Source of the DNA: Sphingomonas taxi
GTDB taxonomy: Bacteria; Pseudomonadota; Alphaproteobacteria; Sphingomonadales; Sphingomonadaceae
Reading direction: 5' to 3'
DNA length: 64,000 nucleotides
Assembly: GCF_000764535.1 (NCBI RefSeq)
Contig: NZ_CP009571.1
Location: forward strand, 1,054,001 to 1,118,000
In this document: piece after piece, positions 9,448 through 17,700 of the stretch
Position numbering within the stretch: position 1 is the first letter of the stretch
Layout: every line of letters begins with the position of its first letter
The notes under the pieces: model-generated
What the model saw: only the letters and a program-made list of their open reading frames with translations
Told to the model about the DNA's origin: nothing
The model's database searches: none
Position numbers and translations under genes: made by a program

Positions 9448-10065
9448 TCAGGCGGTGCCGGCGTCGGGGACGAGCAGTCGCGCGTCGATCCCCGCCTTGC
9501 CGAAGGCCGCGGTCCAGCGCCGCCCGGCAGGGGTATCGAACAGCAGATCCTCGTCGCCGGCGACATGGAACCAGCCCGGCCGGGTCAGCTCGCCTTCGAG
9601 CTGGCCGTCGCCCCAGCCGGCATAGCCGAGCGCGACGAGATAGCGCGTCGGACCGCTGCCCTCGGCGATCGCGCGCAGCACGTCGACGGTGCTCGACAGC
9701 GACCAGCGGCCGGCGACGTCGATCGTATCCTGTCCGCTCCAGTCGCTCGAATGGACGACGAAGCCGCGCCGCGGATCGACCGGGCCGCCGAAATGCACCG
9801 GCGCGTCGGGCGCGACGCCGTGCGGGATCTCGAACTGGTCGAGCAGATCGTGCAGGCTCAGCCCCTCGATCGTCGCGCCGACGCCGATGCCGATCGCGCC
9901 ATCGGCGTCGTGCGCGCACATCGCGATCACCGCATGGTCGAAGCTGGGGTCGCGCATACCCGGCATCGCGAGAAGGAACTGGCCGGCAAGGAAGGGTCGA
10001 TAGTGCATCGCGGCGAACATAAGCTGCGCCACGGCTTCTGCCATGCTTGAAATCAACGCCGTCAT
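9448..10065 (-). CDS. YqgE/AlgH family protein (UPF0301)
   Basis: 205 residues from an ATG at 10065 with GGGAGG six bases upstream; the longer open frame is a shadow of the peroxiredoxin region. The UPF0301 pattern is clear: LAGQFLLAMPGMRDPSFDHA, then IAMCAHDADGAIGI, FGGPVDPRRGFVVHSSDW and ALGYAGWGDGQLEGEL. The fold is known, but the biochemical role is not settled; the AlgH name comes from a Pseudomonas alginate phenotype. It diverges from the peroxiredoxin gene on the opposite strand, so the two share a 64-bp promoter gap. Confidence 0.92.
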   Translation of the reverse strand: MTALISSMAEAVAQLMFAAMHYRPFLAGQFLLAMPGMRDPSFDHAVIAMCAHDADGAIGIGVGATIEGLSLHDLLDQFEIPHGVAPDAPVHFGGPVDPRRGFVVHSSDWSGQDTIDVAGRWSLSSTVDVLRAIAEGSGPTRYLVALGYAGWGDGQLEGELTRPGWFHVAGDEDLLFDTPAGRRWTAAFGKAGIDARLLVPDAGTA

Positions 10066-10129
10066 GCCCGACCTCCCGCGGCGTGGCGCCGTCCGGCGAC
10101 CACCCGCAATCCAGCATCGGAGACCCAAG

Positions 10130-10609
10130 ATGACGATCACCGTCGGCGACAAGATACCGGCCGCCACCCTGACCAAGGTCACCTCCGATGGCCCGGACCA
10201 GATCACGACCAATGCGTTGTTCGACGGCCGCACCGTCGCGCTGTTCGCCGTGCCCGGCGCCTTTACCCCGACCTGTTCGGCCAAGCACCTGCCCGGCTTC
10301 GTCGACAAGCGCGAGGAACTGGCCGCCAAGGGCATCGACGAGATTGCCTGTATCTCGGTCAACGATCCCTTCGTGATGGGTGCGTGGGCCAAGTCGGCCA
10401 ACGCGGAGGGCATCACGATGCTCGCCGACGGCAATGCCGATTTCGCCGAGGCGATCGGCCTGACGATGGACGGCAGCAAGTTCGCGATGGGCAAGCGCAG
10501 CCAGCGCTACACGATGCTGGTCGAGGACGGCGTCGTGAAGCAGCTCCACGTCGAGGCCCCCGGCGAGTTCAAGGTCAGCAGCGCGGAATATCTGCTCGGC
10601 GAGCTCTGA
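10130..10609 (+). CDS. Peroxiredoxin, Prx5 (hybrid glutaredoxin/thiol) type
   Basis: 159 residues from an ATG at 10130 with GGAGA eight bases upstream. It reduces hydrogen peroxide and organic hydroperoxides at the expense of glutathione/glutaredoxin or thioredoxin. The peroxidatic motif is PGAFTPTCS with Cys49; the Prx5 features HLPGF and the SVNDPFVMGAW segment follow. There is no second cysteine in the usual C-terminal resolving position, so it is probably a 1-Cys or glutaredoxin-dependent enzyme. It diverges from yqgE and ends before a type B repeat, which may help end transcription. Confidence 0.95.
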   Translation: MTITVGDKIPAATLTKVTSDGPDQITTNALFDGRTVALFAVPGAFTPTCSAKHLPGFVDKREELAAKGIDEIACISVNDPFVMGAWAKSANAEGITMLADGNADFAEAIGLTMDGSKFAMGKRSQRYTMLVEDGVVKQLHVEAPGEFKVSSAEYLLGEL

Positions 10610-10659
10610 TCCCGTCGTCCTCCCGGGCAGCGAGGGTGTCGCACCTGCCCTGATATCTC

Positions 10660-10741
10660 CGTCATGCCGGACCTGATCCGGCATCCCGCTTCTCCGCACC
10701 GTCCGAAGAAGCGGGACCCCGGATCAAGTCCGGGGTGACGG
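10660..10741. repeat. Type B BIME-like palindromic repeat, copy 1
   Basis: About 82 bp bounded by inverted ends: CGTCATGCCGGA on the left and a GGGGTGACGG end on the right. Inside are paired GATCCGG / CCGGATC and CCCGCTTCT / AGAAGCGGG arms. The same design recurs at 12997 and 19563. It lies between the peroxiredoxin and amn genes. The remaining gap to 10865 shows no gene. Confidence 0.85.
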
Positions 10742-10865
10742 ATCGGGTTTGGAATGCATCCGAACCACTCTGACGCTCATAGGCGACTGCCTGCCCGCAA
10801 GGGGGGAGGGCCTGCGGGCATGCCATTGTCTTGCCAGCGTCACCACCGCCGCGTAACCATCCGGG

Positions 10866-12302
10866 ATGACACTCGCATCCCGGATCGTCGCCGACCTCGA
10901 CACCCTCTATCGCGCCTCCGTCGAACGGTTGCAGACCGCACTCAACGCCTATCTGACCGACGGTACGCCGCCCTCGCCCGAAAGCCGGGTCGACGGGTCG
11001 TTCGCCTATCCCGTCATCCATTTGCGCTACGCCAGCGTCGGCGACCGCCCGGCGCCGCTGCGCTCGTTCGGCCGGCTCGTCTCGCCCGGCGACTATACGA
11101 TCAGCGTCACCAAGCCGGCGCTGTTCGCCGACTATCTCACCGAACAGCTGACGCTGCTGCTTGAGGATTATGACGTCGAGGTCGAGGCGGTGCCGGGCCG
11201 GCAGGAAATCCCCTTCCCCTATGTCCTAGATCCGGGTCATGCGCTGAGCCTCGACACCGTCTCGGCGACCGAATTGTCGCGTCACTTCCCCGCCACCGAG
11301 CTCGCGCATATCGGCGACGAGATCGCCGACGGCCTCTGGATCTCGGACGGCGGCACGCGCCCGCTCGCGCTGTTCGACGCCTTGCGCACCGACTTCAGCC
11401 TCGCGCGGCTGCGCCATTATATGGGGACGCCGTCGGAACATACGCAGCGCTTCGTGCTGTTCACCAACTATCACCGCTACGTCGACGAATTCGTCCGCTG
11501 GGGCGCGTCGCAGCTCGGGCCGGAAAGCCGCTTCACCGCGCTGTCCGGCGCCGGCAATATCGTCATCGATCATCCCGGCGACGTCGACAAACTGGTCAAC
11601 GACAGCGCGTGGCGGCGGCACCAGATGCCCGCCTATCACCTCATGGCCGACGATCGCACCGGCATCACGCTCGTCAACATCGGCGTCGGCCCGTCCAACG
11701 CCAAGACGATCTGCGACCATCTCGCGGTGATGCGCCCCGAGGCGTGGCTGATGATCGGCCATTGCGGCGGCCTGCGTCCCTCCCAGCGGATCGGCGATTA
11801 TGTCCTCGCCCATGCCTATCTGCGCGACGACCACGTCCTCGACGACGTGCTGCCGCCTGAAATCCCCGTCCCCGCGATCGCCGAGGTGCAGCAGGCGCTC
11901 GCCCGCGCATCGGAGATCGTCAGCGGCCAGTCGGGCGAGGAACTCAAGCGCCGGCTGCGCACCGGTACGATCGTCACCACCGACGATCGCAACTGGGAGT
12001 TGCGCTATTCCGCCTCGGCGCTGCGCTTCTCACTGTCGCGCGCGGTCGGCATCGACATGGAATCGGCGACGATCGCGGCGCAGGGCTATCGCTTCCGCGT
12101 GCCCTACGGCACGTTGCTCTGCGTTTCGGACAAGCCGCTGCACGGCGAACTCAAGCTGCCCGGCCAGGCCAACCGCTTCTACGAGCGCGCGATCAGCGAG
12201 CATATGCGGATCGGCATCGAGACCTGCGAGCAATTGCGGCTGGAGGGCGCCAAGCTGCACAGCCGCAAGCTGCGCGCCTTCGACGAGCCGCCGTTCCGCT
12301 GA
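10866..12302 (+). CDS. amn: AMP nucleosidase
   Basis: 478 residues, close to the 484 of E. coli Amn. It hydrolyses AMP to adenine and ribose-5-phosphate, adjusting the adenylate pool. The N-terminal regulatory domain is recognisable (YPVIHLRYASVGDRPAPLRSFGRL). The C-terminal purine-phosphorylase-like domain holds NIGVGPSNAKTICDHLAVMRP, MIGHCGGLRPSQRIGDYVLA and the substrate-binding VGIDMESATIAAQGYRFRVP. It appears to be a single transcription unit, with the Ala/Lys-rich gene following 80 bp later. Confidence 0.95.
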   Translation: MTLASRIVADLDTLYRASVERLQTALNAYLTDGTPPSPESRVDGSFAYPVIHLRYASVGDRPAPLRSFGRLVSPGDYTISVTKPALFADYLTEQLTLLLEDYDVEVEAVPGRQEIPFPYVLDPGHALSLDTVSATELSRHFPATELAHIGDEIADGLWISDGGTRPLALFDALRTDFSLARLRHYMGTPSEHTQRFVLFTNYHRYVDEFVRWGASQLGPESRFTALSGAGNIVIDHPGDVDKLVNDSAWRRHQMPAYHLMADDRTGITLVNIGVGPSNAKTICDHLAVMRPEAWLMIGHCGGLRPSQRIGDYVLAHAYLRDDHVLDDVLPPEIPVPAIAEVQQALARASEIVSGQSGEELKRRLRTGTIVTTDDRNWELRYSASALRFSLSRAVGIDMESATIAAQGYRFRVPYGTLLCVSDKPLHGELKLPGQANRFYERAISEHMRIGIETCEQLRLEGAKLHSRKLRAFDEPPFR

Positions 12303-12383
12303 GTCGAGCGGGGTCGTCACCGGACTCGGAAACCAACCCGGGCTAATGCGTTACGCTTGCGAACCAATCAGGGAGTTGCTGCC

Positions 12384-12923
12384 GTGGCCGATGAAACCGA
12401 CGACACGCCGAAGTCCGACACGCCCGCGGTGACGCCGCGCCGCCGTTCGCCGCGCAAGACGACCACGACGCGCGCGGCGGCGACCAAGGCTCCAGCAAAG
12501 CCGCGCGGACCGCGCGCCAAGCCCGCCGAACCCTCGACGGTCGAGAAGGTCGAGACCGCGGTGAGCGACGCCGCCGCCAAGACGACGCGCCGCGCCAAGG
12601 CCGCGGTGACCAAGGCCGAAGGCGCGGTCTCCGCCGCCGCCAAGACGGTGAAGCCCCGTTCGACCAAGCGCGCCACGCCGCGCGCCGCGACGAAGAAGCC
12701 CGCCGCCAAGAAGCGCGACTCCGACGGTACCAACAAATGGGGTATCGCCGCGATCGGTGCAGGCGTCGCGACGGTCGGCGCGGTGGCGGCGGCGGCGCTG
12801 CTATCGCTGCGCGGCAGCACGCCCAAGGACGGCAAGAAGGCGCACGGCCCGACCGGCGAAGACGCCTCCAAGTCGTTCGAAGCCGGCATCGCCGACGAGA
12901 ATACGATCCCGGACAAGACTTGA
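12384..12923 (+). CDS. Ala/Lys/Thr-rich basic protein with C-terminal membrane helix
   Basis: 179 residues from a GTG at 12384, with GGGAG eight bases upstream. Residues 15-115 are low-complexity and strongly basic (repeated KPAAKK, TRRAKAAVTKAEGAVSAAAK units), resembling bacterial histone H1-like tails. A hydrophobic helix follows (WGIAAIGAGVATVGAVAAAALLSL), then a short polar tail. The layout suggests a membrane-anchored protein whose basic part binds DNA or another polyanion, but no function can be assigned. Compositional bias makes homology by eye unreliable; the clear ribosome site and frame support it as a gene. Confidence 0.7.
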   Translation: MADETDDTPKSDTPAVTPRRRSPRKTTTTRAAATKAPAKPRGPRAKPAEPSTVEKVETAVSDAAAKTTRRAKAAVTKAEGAVSAAAKTVKPRSTKRATPRAATKKPAAKKRDSDGTNKWGIAAIGAGVATVGAVAAAALLSLRGSTPKDGKKAHGPTGEDASKSFEAGIADENTIPDKT

Positions 12924-12928
12924 TCCGA

Positions 12929-13143
12929 TTCCTCCCCTTTGCGGGGGAGGGCTATCGCGAACGAGGGTCCAAGCATGCGGGTGGCCAACCCCGCTCCGTC
13001 ACCCCGGCCTTGCGCCGGGGTCCCGCTTCTTCGGACGGCGAGAAGAAGCGGGATGCCGGATCAAGTCCGGCATGACGGAGATGTCGGCACCGTCGCAACA
13101 TCCCGATCGATCCTATGCAATAGCCCCGCCCTCGCGGGGAGGA
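12929..13143. repeat. Type C repeat interrupted by a type B repeat (nested)
   Basis: The outer ends are inverted copies: TTCCTCCCCTTTGCGGGGGA then GGGCTATCGC on the left, and the complement TCCTCCCCGCGAGGGCGGGG then CTATTGC on the right. Between them lies an intact type B element at 12997-13078. This fills the 233-bp gap between the Ala/Lys-rich gene and the M2 peptidase; no gene is present. Confidence 0.7.
12997..13078. repeat. Type B BIME-like palindromic repeat, copy 2
   Basis: CGTCACCCCGGC on the left and GGCATGACGG on the right, with the CCCGCTTCTTC / GAAGAAGCGGG central arms and a GGATCAAGTCCGG arm. Orientation is opposite to copy 1, judged by which end carries the GTCATGCC variant. 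Confidence 0.85.
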
Positions 13144-13156
13144 CAATGCTCGCCCC

Positions 13157-14980
13157 TCACCAGCCCGACGGCTTGCCCCTGTTCTGCTGGTCGAGCCACG
13201 TCTTGAGCGGCGCGAAATAGGCGACCAGCGCCTTGCCCGACATCTGCCGCGATCCGGTCATCACCTGCAGCGCATCGGGCCAGGGCTTGGACTGGCCCAT
13301 CGCCAGCATCGCGTTGAGCTTCGTCCCCACCGCCTTGTTGTCGTAGAAGGAACAGCGGTGCAGCGGTCCCTTCCAGCCGGCCTGATCGCACGCCGCCTTG
13401 TAGAACTGGAACTGGAGCACCCGCGCGAGGAAGTAGCGCGTATAGGGCACCGTCGCCGGGATATGATATTTTGCGCCGGCATCGAACTTGGTCTCGTCGC
13501 GCGCCACCGGCGGCGTGATACCCTGATATTGCAGGCGCAGCGCGTCCCAGCCCTTCTGGTAATCACCGCTGCCGATCCTGCCCGAAAAGACGTTCCAGCG
13601 CCATTTGTCGACCAGCAGGCCGAACGGCAGGAACGCCACCTTGTCCATCGCCTGACGCAGCAGCAGGCCGATGTCCTTATCCGCGCTCGGCACCTGCGCC
13701 GGCGCGAGCAGGCCGATCTTGACGAGGTAATCGGGCGTGATCGACAGCGCGACGGTATCGCCGATCGCCTCATGGAAGCCGTCGTTGGCGCCGTTCTTGT
13801 AGAGATAGGGCTGCGCCTTGTACGCGCGCTGATAGTAATTGTGGCCGAGTTCGTGGTGGATGGTGACGAAATCGTCGCCGTTCACCTTAGTGCACATCTT
13901 GATGCGGATATCGTCCGCATTGTCGATATCCCAGGCGGAGGCGTGGCAGATCACCTCGCGGTCGGCCGGCTTGACGATCTGCGACCGCTCCCAGAAGGTC
14001 TTGGGCAAAGGCGCGAAGCCGAGCGACGAATAGAAGGCCTCGCCCTGTTTCACCATCCGCACGGGATCATAGCCCTTGGCGGTAAGCAGCTCGCCGGTGT
14101 CGTAGCCGACGTCGCCCGCCCCCTTCGGCGCGACGATGTCGTAGATATTGCCCCATTCCTGCGCCCACATATTGCCGAGCAGGTCGCTCCGGATCGGCCC
14201 CGTCTTCGGCTGCACCGCATCGCCGTATTTCGCGTTGAGCTTCCAGCGGACATAGGTGTGCAGCGACAAATAGAGCGGCTCGACCTCCTTCCAGATCTGG
14301 TCGGTCAGCGCCTCGAACTGCGCGGGCGTCATGTCATAGCCCGAACGCCACATCGCGCCGACGTCGCCGAAACCCAGCTCCTTGGCGCCGGCGTTGGAGA
14401 TCGCGGTCATCCGCGTATAGTCCTTGCGCATCGGCGCACCGACATTGTCGTTCCAGCTGACCCACATTTCCTTGAGCTTGGCGGGATCGCGCGACGTGCC
14501 CATCGCCGCCTCGATGTCCGAGCCGTTGATCGGCTTGCCGTCGAGCGTGCCCTTGCCCTTGCCGTAGCTCGACGACATCCGCGTGGTCAGCGTCGCCAGT
14601 TCGGTGGCGGCGCCCGGCGTGGTCGGCGCGGGCAGGCCGACGCCGTTCTTGAGCAGGTCGAGCTTGCGACGCGTGTCGAACGACACGCCGGACACGCCGT
14701 TAAACCGCGCCGCCCCCTTCGCCCATTGCACCGCCTTCTCGGTCAGTTCGGCACCGGACTTAGCGGCGAGCGCGTCGGTGTCGTCGGTGATATAGGTGGC
14801 GTTGACCCAGGCGGTCTGCTGCGCCGGCACCGAGAGGTCGGCGGCCTCCTTCTCGACCGCGGCGACATAGGCGTCGGCCTCCGCCGCGGTCGGCCTGGCG
14901 CCAGTGTTGGCGCCGGTCTGGGCGGCGGCGGGCATGACGAACAGGGCCGCGGCGAGCGCGGTGGTGGAAACGAGACGCAT
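13157..14980 (-). CDS. Secreted M2-family peptidyl-dipeptidase (ACE-like)
   Basis: 607 residues. A signal peptide (MRLVSTTALAAALFVMPAAA) indicates export to the periplasm or beyond. The gluzincin zinc motif is IHHELGH, with zinc ligands His376 and His380 and catalytic Glu377. A second conserved block, GFHEAIGDTVALS, supplies the third ligand Glu. Bacterial M2 enzymes such as the Xanthomonas ACE homologue remove C-terminal dipeptides. The length fits a single catalytic domain without a membrane anchor. It stands alone, convergent with the preceding plus-strand gene across the nested repeats. Natural substrate unknown. Confidence 0.93.
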   Translation of the reverse strand: MRLVSTTALAAALFVMPAAAQTGANTGARPTAAEADAYVAAVEKEAADLSVPAQQTAWVNATYITDDTDALAAKSGAELTEKAVQWAKGAARFNGVSGVSFDTRRKLDLLKNGVGLPAPTTPGAATELATLTTRMSSSYGKGKGTLDGKPINGSDIEAAMGTSRDPAKLKEMWVSWNDNVGAPMRKDYTRMTAISNAGAKELGFGDVGAMWRSGYDMTPAQFEALTDQIWKEVEPLYLSLHTYVRWKLNAKYGDAVQPKTGPIRSDLLGNMWAQEWGNIYDIVAPKGAGDVGYDTGELLTAKGYDPVRMVKQGEAFYSSLGFAPLPKTFWERSQIVKPADREVICHASAWDIDNADDIRIKMCTKVNGDDFVTIHHELGHNYYQRAYKAQPYLYKNGANDGFHEAIGDTVALSITPDYLVKIGLLAPAQVPSADKDIGLLLRQAMDKVAFLPFGLLVDKWRWNVFSGRIGSGDYQKGWDALRLQYQGITPPVARDETKFDAGAKYHIPATVPYTRYFLARVLQFQFYKAACDQAGWKGPLHRCSFYDNKAVGTKLNAMLAMGQSKPWPDALQVMTGSRQMSGKALVAYFAPLKTWLDQQNRGKPSGW

Positions 14981-15053
14981 GGATGAAACCCCCTGACGAT
15001 CCTGTGATTGTCGTCAGGATGGCCGCGTCATCGTCCGCGGGTCAAGCCATCGC

Positions 15054-15815
15054 TCAGCCGGCGAGATAGTCGGCGATCGCCTGCCCGAGTTCGGGCTTGG
15101 CGACCGCGCTCATATGGCCGCCGGGGATCTCGCGAAAGACCGCCTGCGGGATCGCATCGGCCAGTGCCGCACCCGAACCGTTGTCGTCGTCCTCCGCGCC
15201 GGTGATGACCGCGACCGGCACGGCGATCGCCTCGACCGCGTCCAGCGGCGTATCCACGAACGTCTCGAGCACGTTGAGCAGCGCGACGGGATCGCCCTTG
15301 GTCGTCTTGAGGAAGGCCTCGGTCATCCATTCGTTGCTGCCGCGCTCGAAACTGCCGAGGTTGGTCAGCACCTTGCGGAAATAGTCGCCGCGGCCCGAGG
15401 TGGTGAGGATGCCGGTTAGTCCCATTCCGGCCATCACCGCCCGCCGCGGCGTCGCGCCATTGACCAGCATCCGCATCGTCGTCCGCCCGCCGAGCGAATA
15501 GCCGCCGAGATCGTAATCGGTGAGGCCGAGATGCGCGATCAGTGCCATGCCGTCGCGCATCAGCGCGTCCGGCGGATAGGCGGCGACGTCATGCGGCCGG
15601 TCGCTGAGGCCGTGGCCACGCAGATCGGGCATGATGACCCGGAAGCCGCGCGCGGCGAGCTTGGCGGCATGACCGTATTTCAGCCAATTGACCTCGGCGG
15701 TCGAGAAATAGCCGTGGATCAGTACGGCGGGCCGCCCCTCGCCCAGCTCGCGCCAGGCGATGCGGGTGCCGTCGAAGCTTTTGAAATACTGCGGGTCGGT
15801 CGGCGAGTCGGCCAC
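15054..15815 (-). CDS. Alpha/beta hydrolase
   Basis: 253 residues. The alpha/beta-hydrolase fold is clear: oxyanion HGYFST loop, MPDLRGHGLSDRP, nucleophile elbow GYSLGG with Ser107, acid-loop region ITGAEDDDNG, and C-terminal GGHMSAVAKPELGQAI with the catalytic His. There is no signal peptide, so it is probably cytoplasmic. The family includes esterases, lactonases and C-C hydrolases, and nothing here fixes the substrate. It lies downstream of no obvious partner; about 74 bp separate its stop from the start of the M2 peptidase on the same strand. Confidence 0.88.
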   Translation of the reverse strand: MADSPTDPQYFKSFDGTRIAWRELGEGRPAVLIHGYFSTAEVNWLKYGHAAKLAARGFRVIMPDLRGHGLSDRPHDVAAYPPDALMRDGMALIAHLGLTDYDLGGYSLGGRTTMRMLVNGATPRRAVMAGMGLTGILTTSGRGDYFRKVLTNLGSFERGSNEWMTEAFLKTTKGDPVALLNVLETFVDTPLDAVEAIAVPVAVITGAEDDDNGSGAALADAIPQAVFREIPGGHMSAVAKPELGQAIADYLAG

Positions 15816-16008
15816 GATCTAGGGTCCTGCTGCTGCGGATACGGAATGGCGATACCCGTTGGGTTGCGAGCGGCGCGATGTCCAGCCTCGATCGCCGCCG
15901 GTGCGGTCGAAGGGGACCCGGATCTGCCGGACGAGACCGTCCAAAATCGAACTTTCCAAAGGGGTGAAACAGGCATACTCTGCCTTCAAAGCTTGTAGGA
16001 GAGCGATG

Positions 16009-16281
16009 ATGGACAATGGTCTGCAAACCCACGGCATGACGCCGGCGGGCGACGAGAGCCTGGTGATCCTCCAGAGCCTGTTGTGCCTGTTGCGCGAGAA
16101 GAACGTGCTCAGCCGCGCCGATATCGAGGAACTGACCGACCGCGTCGCGATGCGCGCGGCGCAGGCGGAGCGCGACCCCCTGCCCTGCTGTTCCGAAGCG
16201 ACGCAGGGCGCGGCGCGCGAGATGGCGCGGATCGGCGATTACGTCGGCCATCGCTATGGCGGCAAGCACCGCCGGATCTGA
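16009..16281 (+). CDS. Small hypothetical protein
   Basis: 90 residues from the ATG at 16009 with AGGAG seven bases upstream (an ATG three bases earlier is also possible). It is mostly helical in appearance, with a leucine-rich segment (ESLVILQSLLCLLREKNVLSR), an AMRAAQAERD helix, a CC pair (PLPCCSE) and a basic C-terminus (GGKHRRI). No signal peptide or membrane segment. I do not recognise the family. A hairpin 37 bp after the stop suggests a single-gene transcript. Confidence 0.7.
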   Translation: MDNGLQTHGMTPAGDESLVILQSLLCLLREKNVLSRADIEELTDRVAMRAAQAERDPLPCCSEATQGAAREMARIGDYVGHRYGGKHRRI

Positions 16282-16317
16282 CCGTCTTCCGTTCACCGCC
16301 CGAGACTGTATAGCGCA

Positions 16318-16343
16318 CGATACCGCCCCCGAGAGCGGTATCG
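16318..16343 (+). terminator. Hairpin after the small hypothetical gene
   Basis: A perfect 9-bp stem (CGATACCGC / GCGGTATCG) with an 8-base loop between a gene end and the next gene on the same strand. There is no U-tract, so a transcription terminator is only a possibility. Confidence 0.45.
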
Positions 16344-16380
16344 CCGGGAGAGGCGCCTGACCCATCACGCATGAGGTCCG

Positions 16381-17004
16381 ATGCAGTCCCGCGACATTGC
16401 TTTCTCCCACGGCCGCCCGCACAGCGTCGCCGAAGACGCCTATGCCCTGCTGATCGGGTGTATCCTGATCGTCGTCGGGCTGATCTTCCTGAAGGCCGCC
16501 GGTCTCGTCACCGGCGGTGTCGCCGGTATCGCGCTGTTGATCTCCTACAAGGTGCCGTTGCCCGCGGGCGTGCTGTTCACGCTGATCAACATCCCGTTCT
16601 TCGCCTTCGCGCACAAGGTGATGGGCGCGCGCTTCGCGGTGAAGTCGGTGCTGGTCAATCTCGGTATCGCCGGTCTGTCCGCCCTCGCGCGCGCGTCGAT
16701 CCACGTCGTCGACATCCACCCCGCCTTCGCCGCGGTCGTCGGCGGCACGGTGATCGGTATGGGGATATTGTCGCTCGCCCGGCATCAGGCCGGCGTCGGC
16801 GGCACCGGCGTGCTCACCTTATGGCTGCAACGCACCCGCGGCTGGAACGCCGGCCGCTCGCAGATCGCGATCGACGTGGTGATCCTCGCCGTCTCCGCAC
16901 CTGTCATCACCGGCACGCAGCTCGCCTGGTCGGCGCTCAGCGCCGCCGCGATGAGCCTGATCCTGATCGCCTGGCACCGACCGGGGCGCTATATCGGGCA
17001 TTAG
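16381..17004 (+). CDS. YitT family membrane protein (UPF0750-like)
   Basis: 207 residues with about five to six hydrophobic helices (for example LLIGCILIVVGLIFLKAAG, VTGGVAGIALLISYKVPLPA, VLFTLINIPFFAFAHKV). The GLVTGGVAGIALL and GVGGTGVLTLWLQ glycine-rich segments are typical of the YitT/DUF161 family of inner-membrane proteins of unknown transport role. Its TAG stop overlaps, on the other strand, the TAA that once ended the PIN toxin gene, so the two genes met tail to tail. Confidence 0.85.
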   Translation: MQSRDIAFSHGRPHSVAEDAYALLIGCILIVVGLIFLKAAGLVTGGVAGIALLISYKVPLPAGVLFTLINIPFFAFAHKVMGARFAVKSVLVNLGIAGLSALARASIHVVDIHPAFAAVVGGTVIGMGILSLARHQAGVGGTGVLTLWLQRTRGWNAGRSQIAIDVVILAVSAPVITGTQLAWSALSAAAMSLILIAWHRPGRYIGH

Positions 17005-17057
17005 CCCGCGGCGCTGGCCTCCTCCAACGATACCAGCCATTTGCCGTAGGGCGTACC
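17001..17057 (-). pseudogene. Detached C-terminal tail of the PIN toxin
   Basis: Immediately after the TAG that ends the PIN frame, the same frame reads GTPYGKWLVSLEEASAAG and then TAA. PIN toxins commonly end with such a segment after the TADRKL motif. This is direct sequence evidence that the stop at 17058-17060 is a nonsense change within a once longer gene. Confidence 0.7.
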
Positions 17058-17420
17058 CTAACAATTGACGATCAGCTTGCGGTCGGCCGTCAGGATTCGC
17101 ATGCCGGTGGATTCCGCCAGCGCCAGATACAGGCAATCATACACCGGGTGGGCGATCGCCAGCGCGATATCCAGCGCGCGGGCGGCAAGCCGATCGGTCG
17201 CTAGAAATGTCAGCGCATCCTCGATCGCCGCGAATCCGGCCACCGCCTGCAATGCATCGATTTCGTTGCGCCGCACCTTTTTCCAGAGCGCGTTGGCAAG
17301 TTCGCTCCGCAACAGATCCGGTGCCACCACATCGCCACCGAGGAACGACGCGGCGAGGTCCGCGCCCTCCTCGGCGACCGCCCATTCGACGGCGACGCTG
17401 GTGTCGACGATCCAGGTCAA
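17058..17420 (-). CDS. PIN-domain toxin (VapC/FitB-like), C-terminally truncated
   Basis: 120 residues as it stands. PIN nucleases cleave RNA with a cluster of acidic residues; here Asp6 (WIVDTSVAVEW), Glu40 (RSELANALW), Asp95 (YDCLYLALAE) and Asp113 (ILTADRKL) are all present. It ends in an in-frame TAG where related toxins continue with a last beta strand and helix, and 18 further in-frame codons remain readable downstream. It overlaps the antitoxin gene by 4 bases. Whether the shortened protein folds and acts is unknown. Confidence 0.85.
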   Translation of the reverse strand: MTWIVDTSVAVEWAVAEEGADLAASFLGGDVVAPDLLRSELANALWKKVRRNEIDALQAVAGFAAIEDALTFLATDRLAARALDIALAIAHPVYDCLYLALAESTGMRILTADRKLIVNC

Positions 17421-17668
17421 GCCTCGCGAAAGCCCTCGCGATCCTCGCGGACGAGCCGCTCGGCCGGTGTCTGCGGCACATCCGGGGTCATTGCGCGGAT
17501 CGCGGCGAGCCTCGCCCGCACGTCACGATGTCCCTCGCCGGCATCGGGCCGCAACCGCTGCAACGCCGCGCGCAACTCCGCCTCGAGCGAGCGACCGTTG
17601 CCATCAGCGGCCCGCTGATAGTCGCGAAGCAGGGCGTCATCGAGGTTCCGGATCAGCACCTGTGCCAT
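17417..17668 (-). CDS. FitA-like ribbon-helix-helix antitoxin
   Basis: 83 residues. The N-terminus (MAQVLIRNLDDALLRDYQRA, then NGRSLEAELRAAL) is the FitA/VapB-type ribbon-helix-helix that binds its own promoter as a dimer. The C-terminal half (TPDVPQTPAERLVREDREGFREA) is the flexible toxin-neutralising tail. It precedes and overlaps the PIN gene by 4 bases, the standard antitoxin-first order. Probably autoregulated; no operator was resolved in the 32-bp gap to asd. Confidence 0.87.
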   Translation of the reverse strand: MAQVLIRNLDDALLRDYQRAADGNGRSLEAELRAALQRLRPDAGEGHRDVRARLAAIRAMTPDVPQTPAERLVREDREGFREA

Positions 17669-17700
17669 AGGGGCGATGCTATCATCGCCACGTCAGCCCC

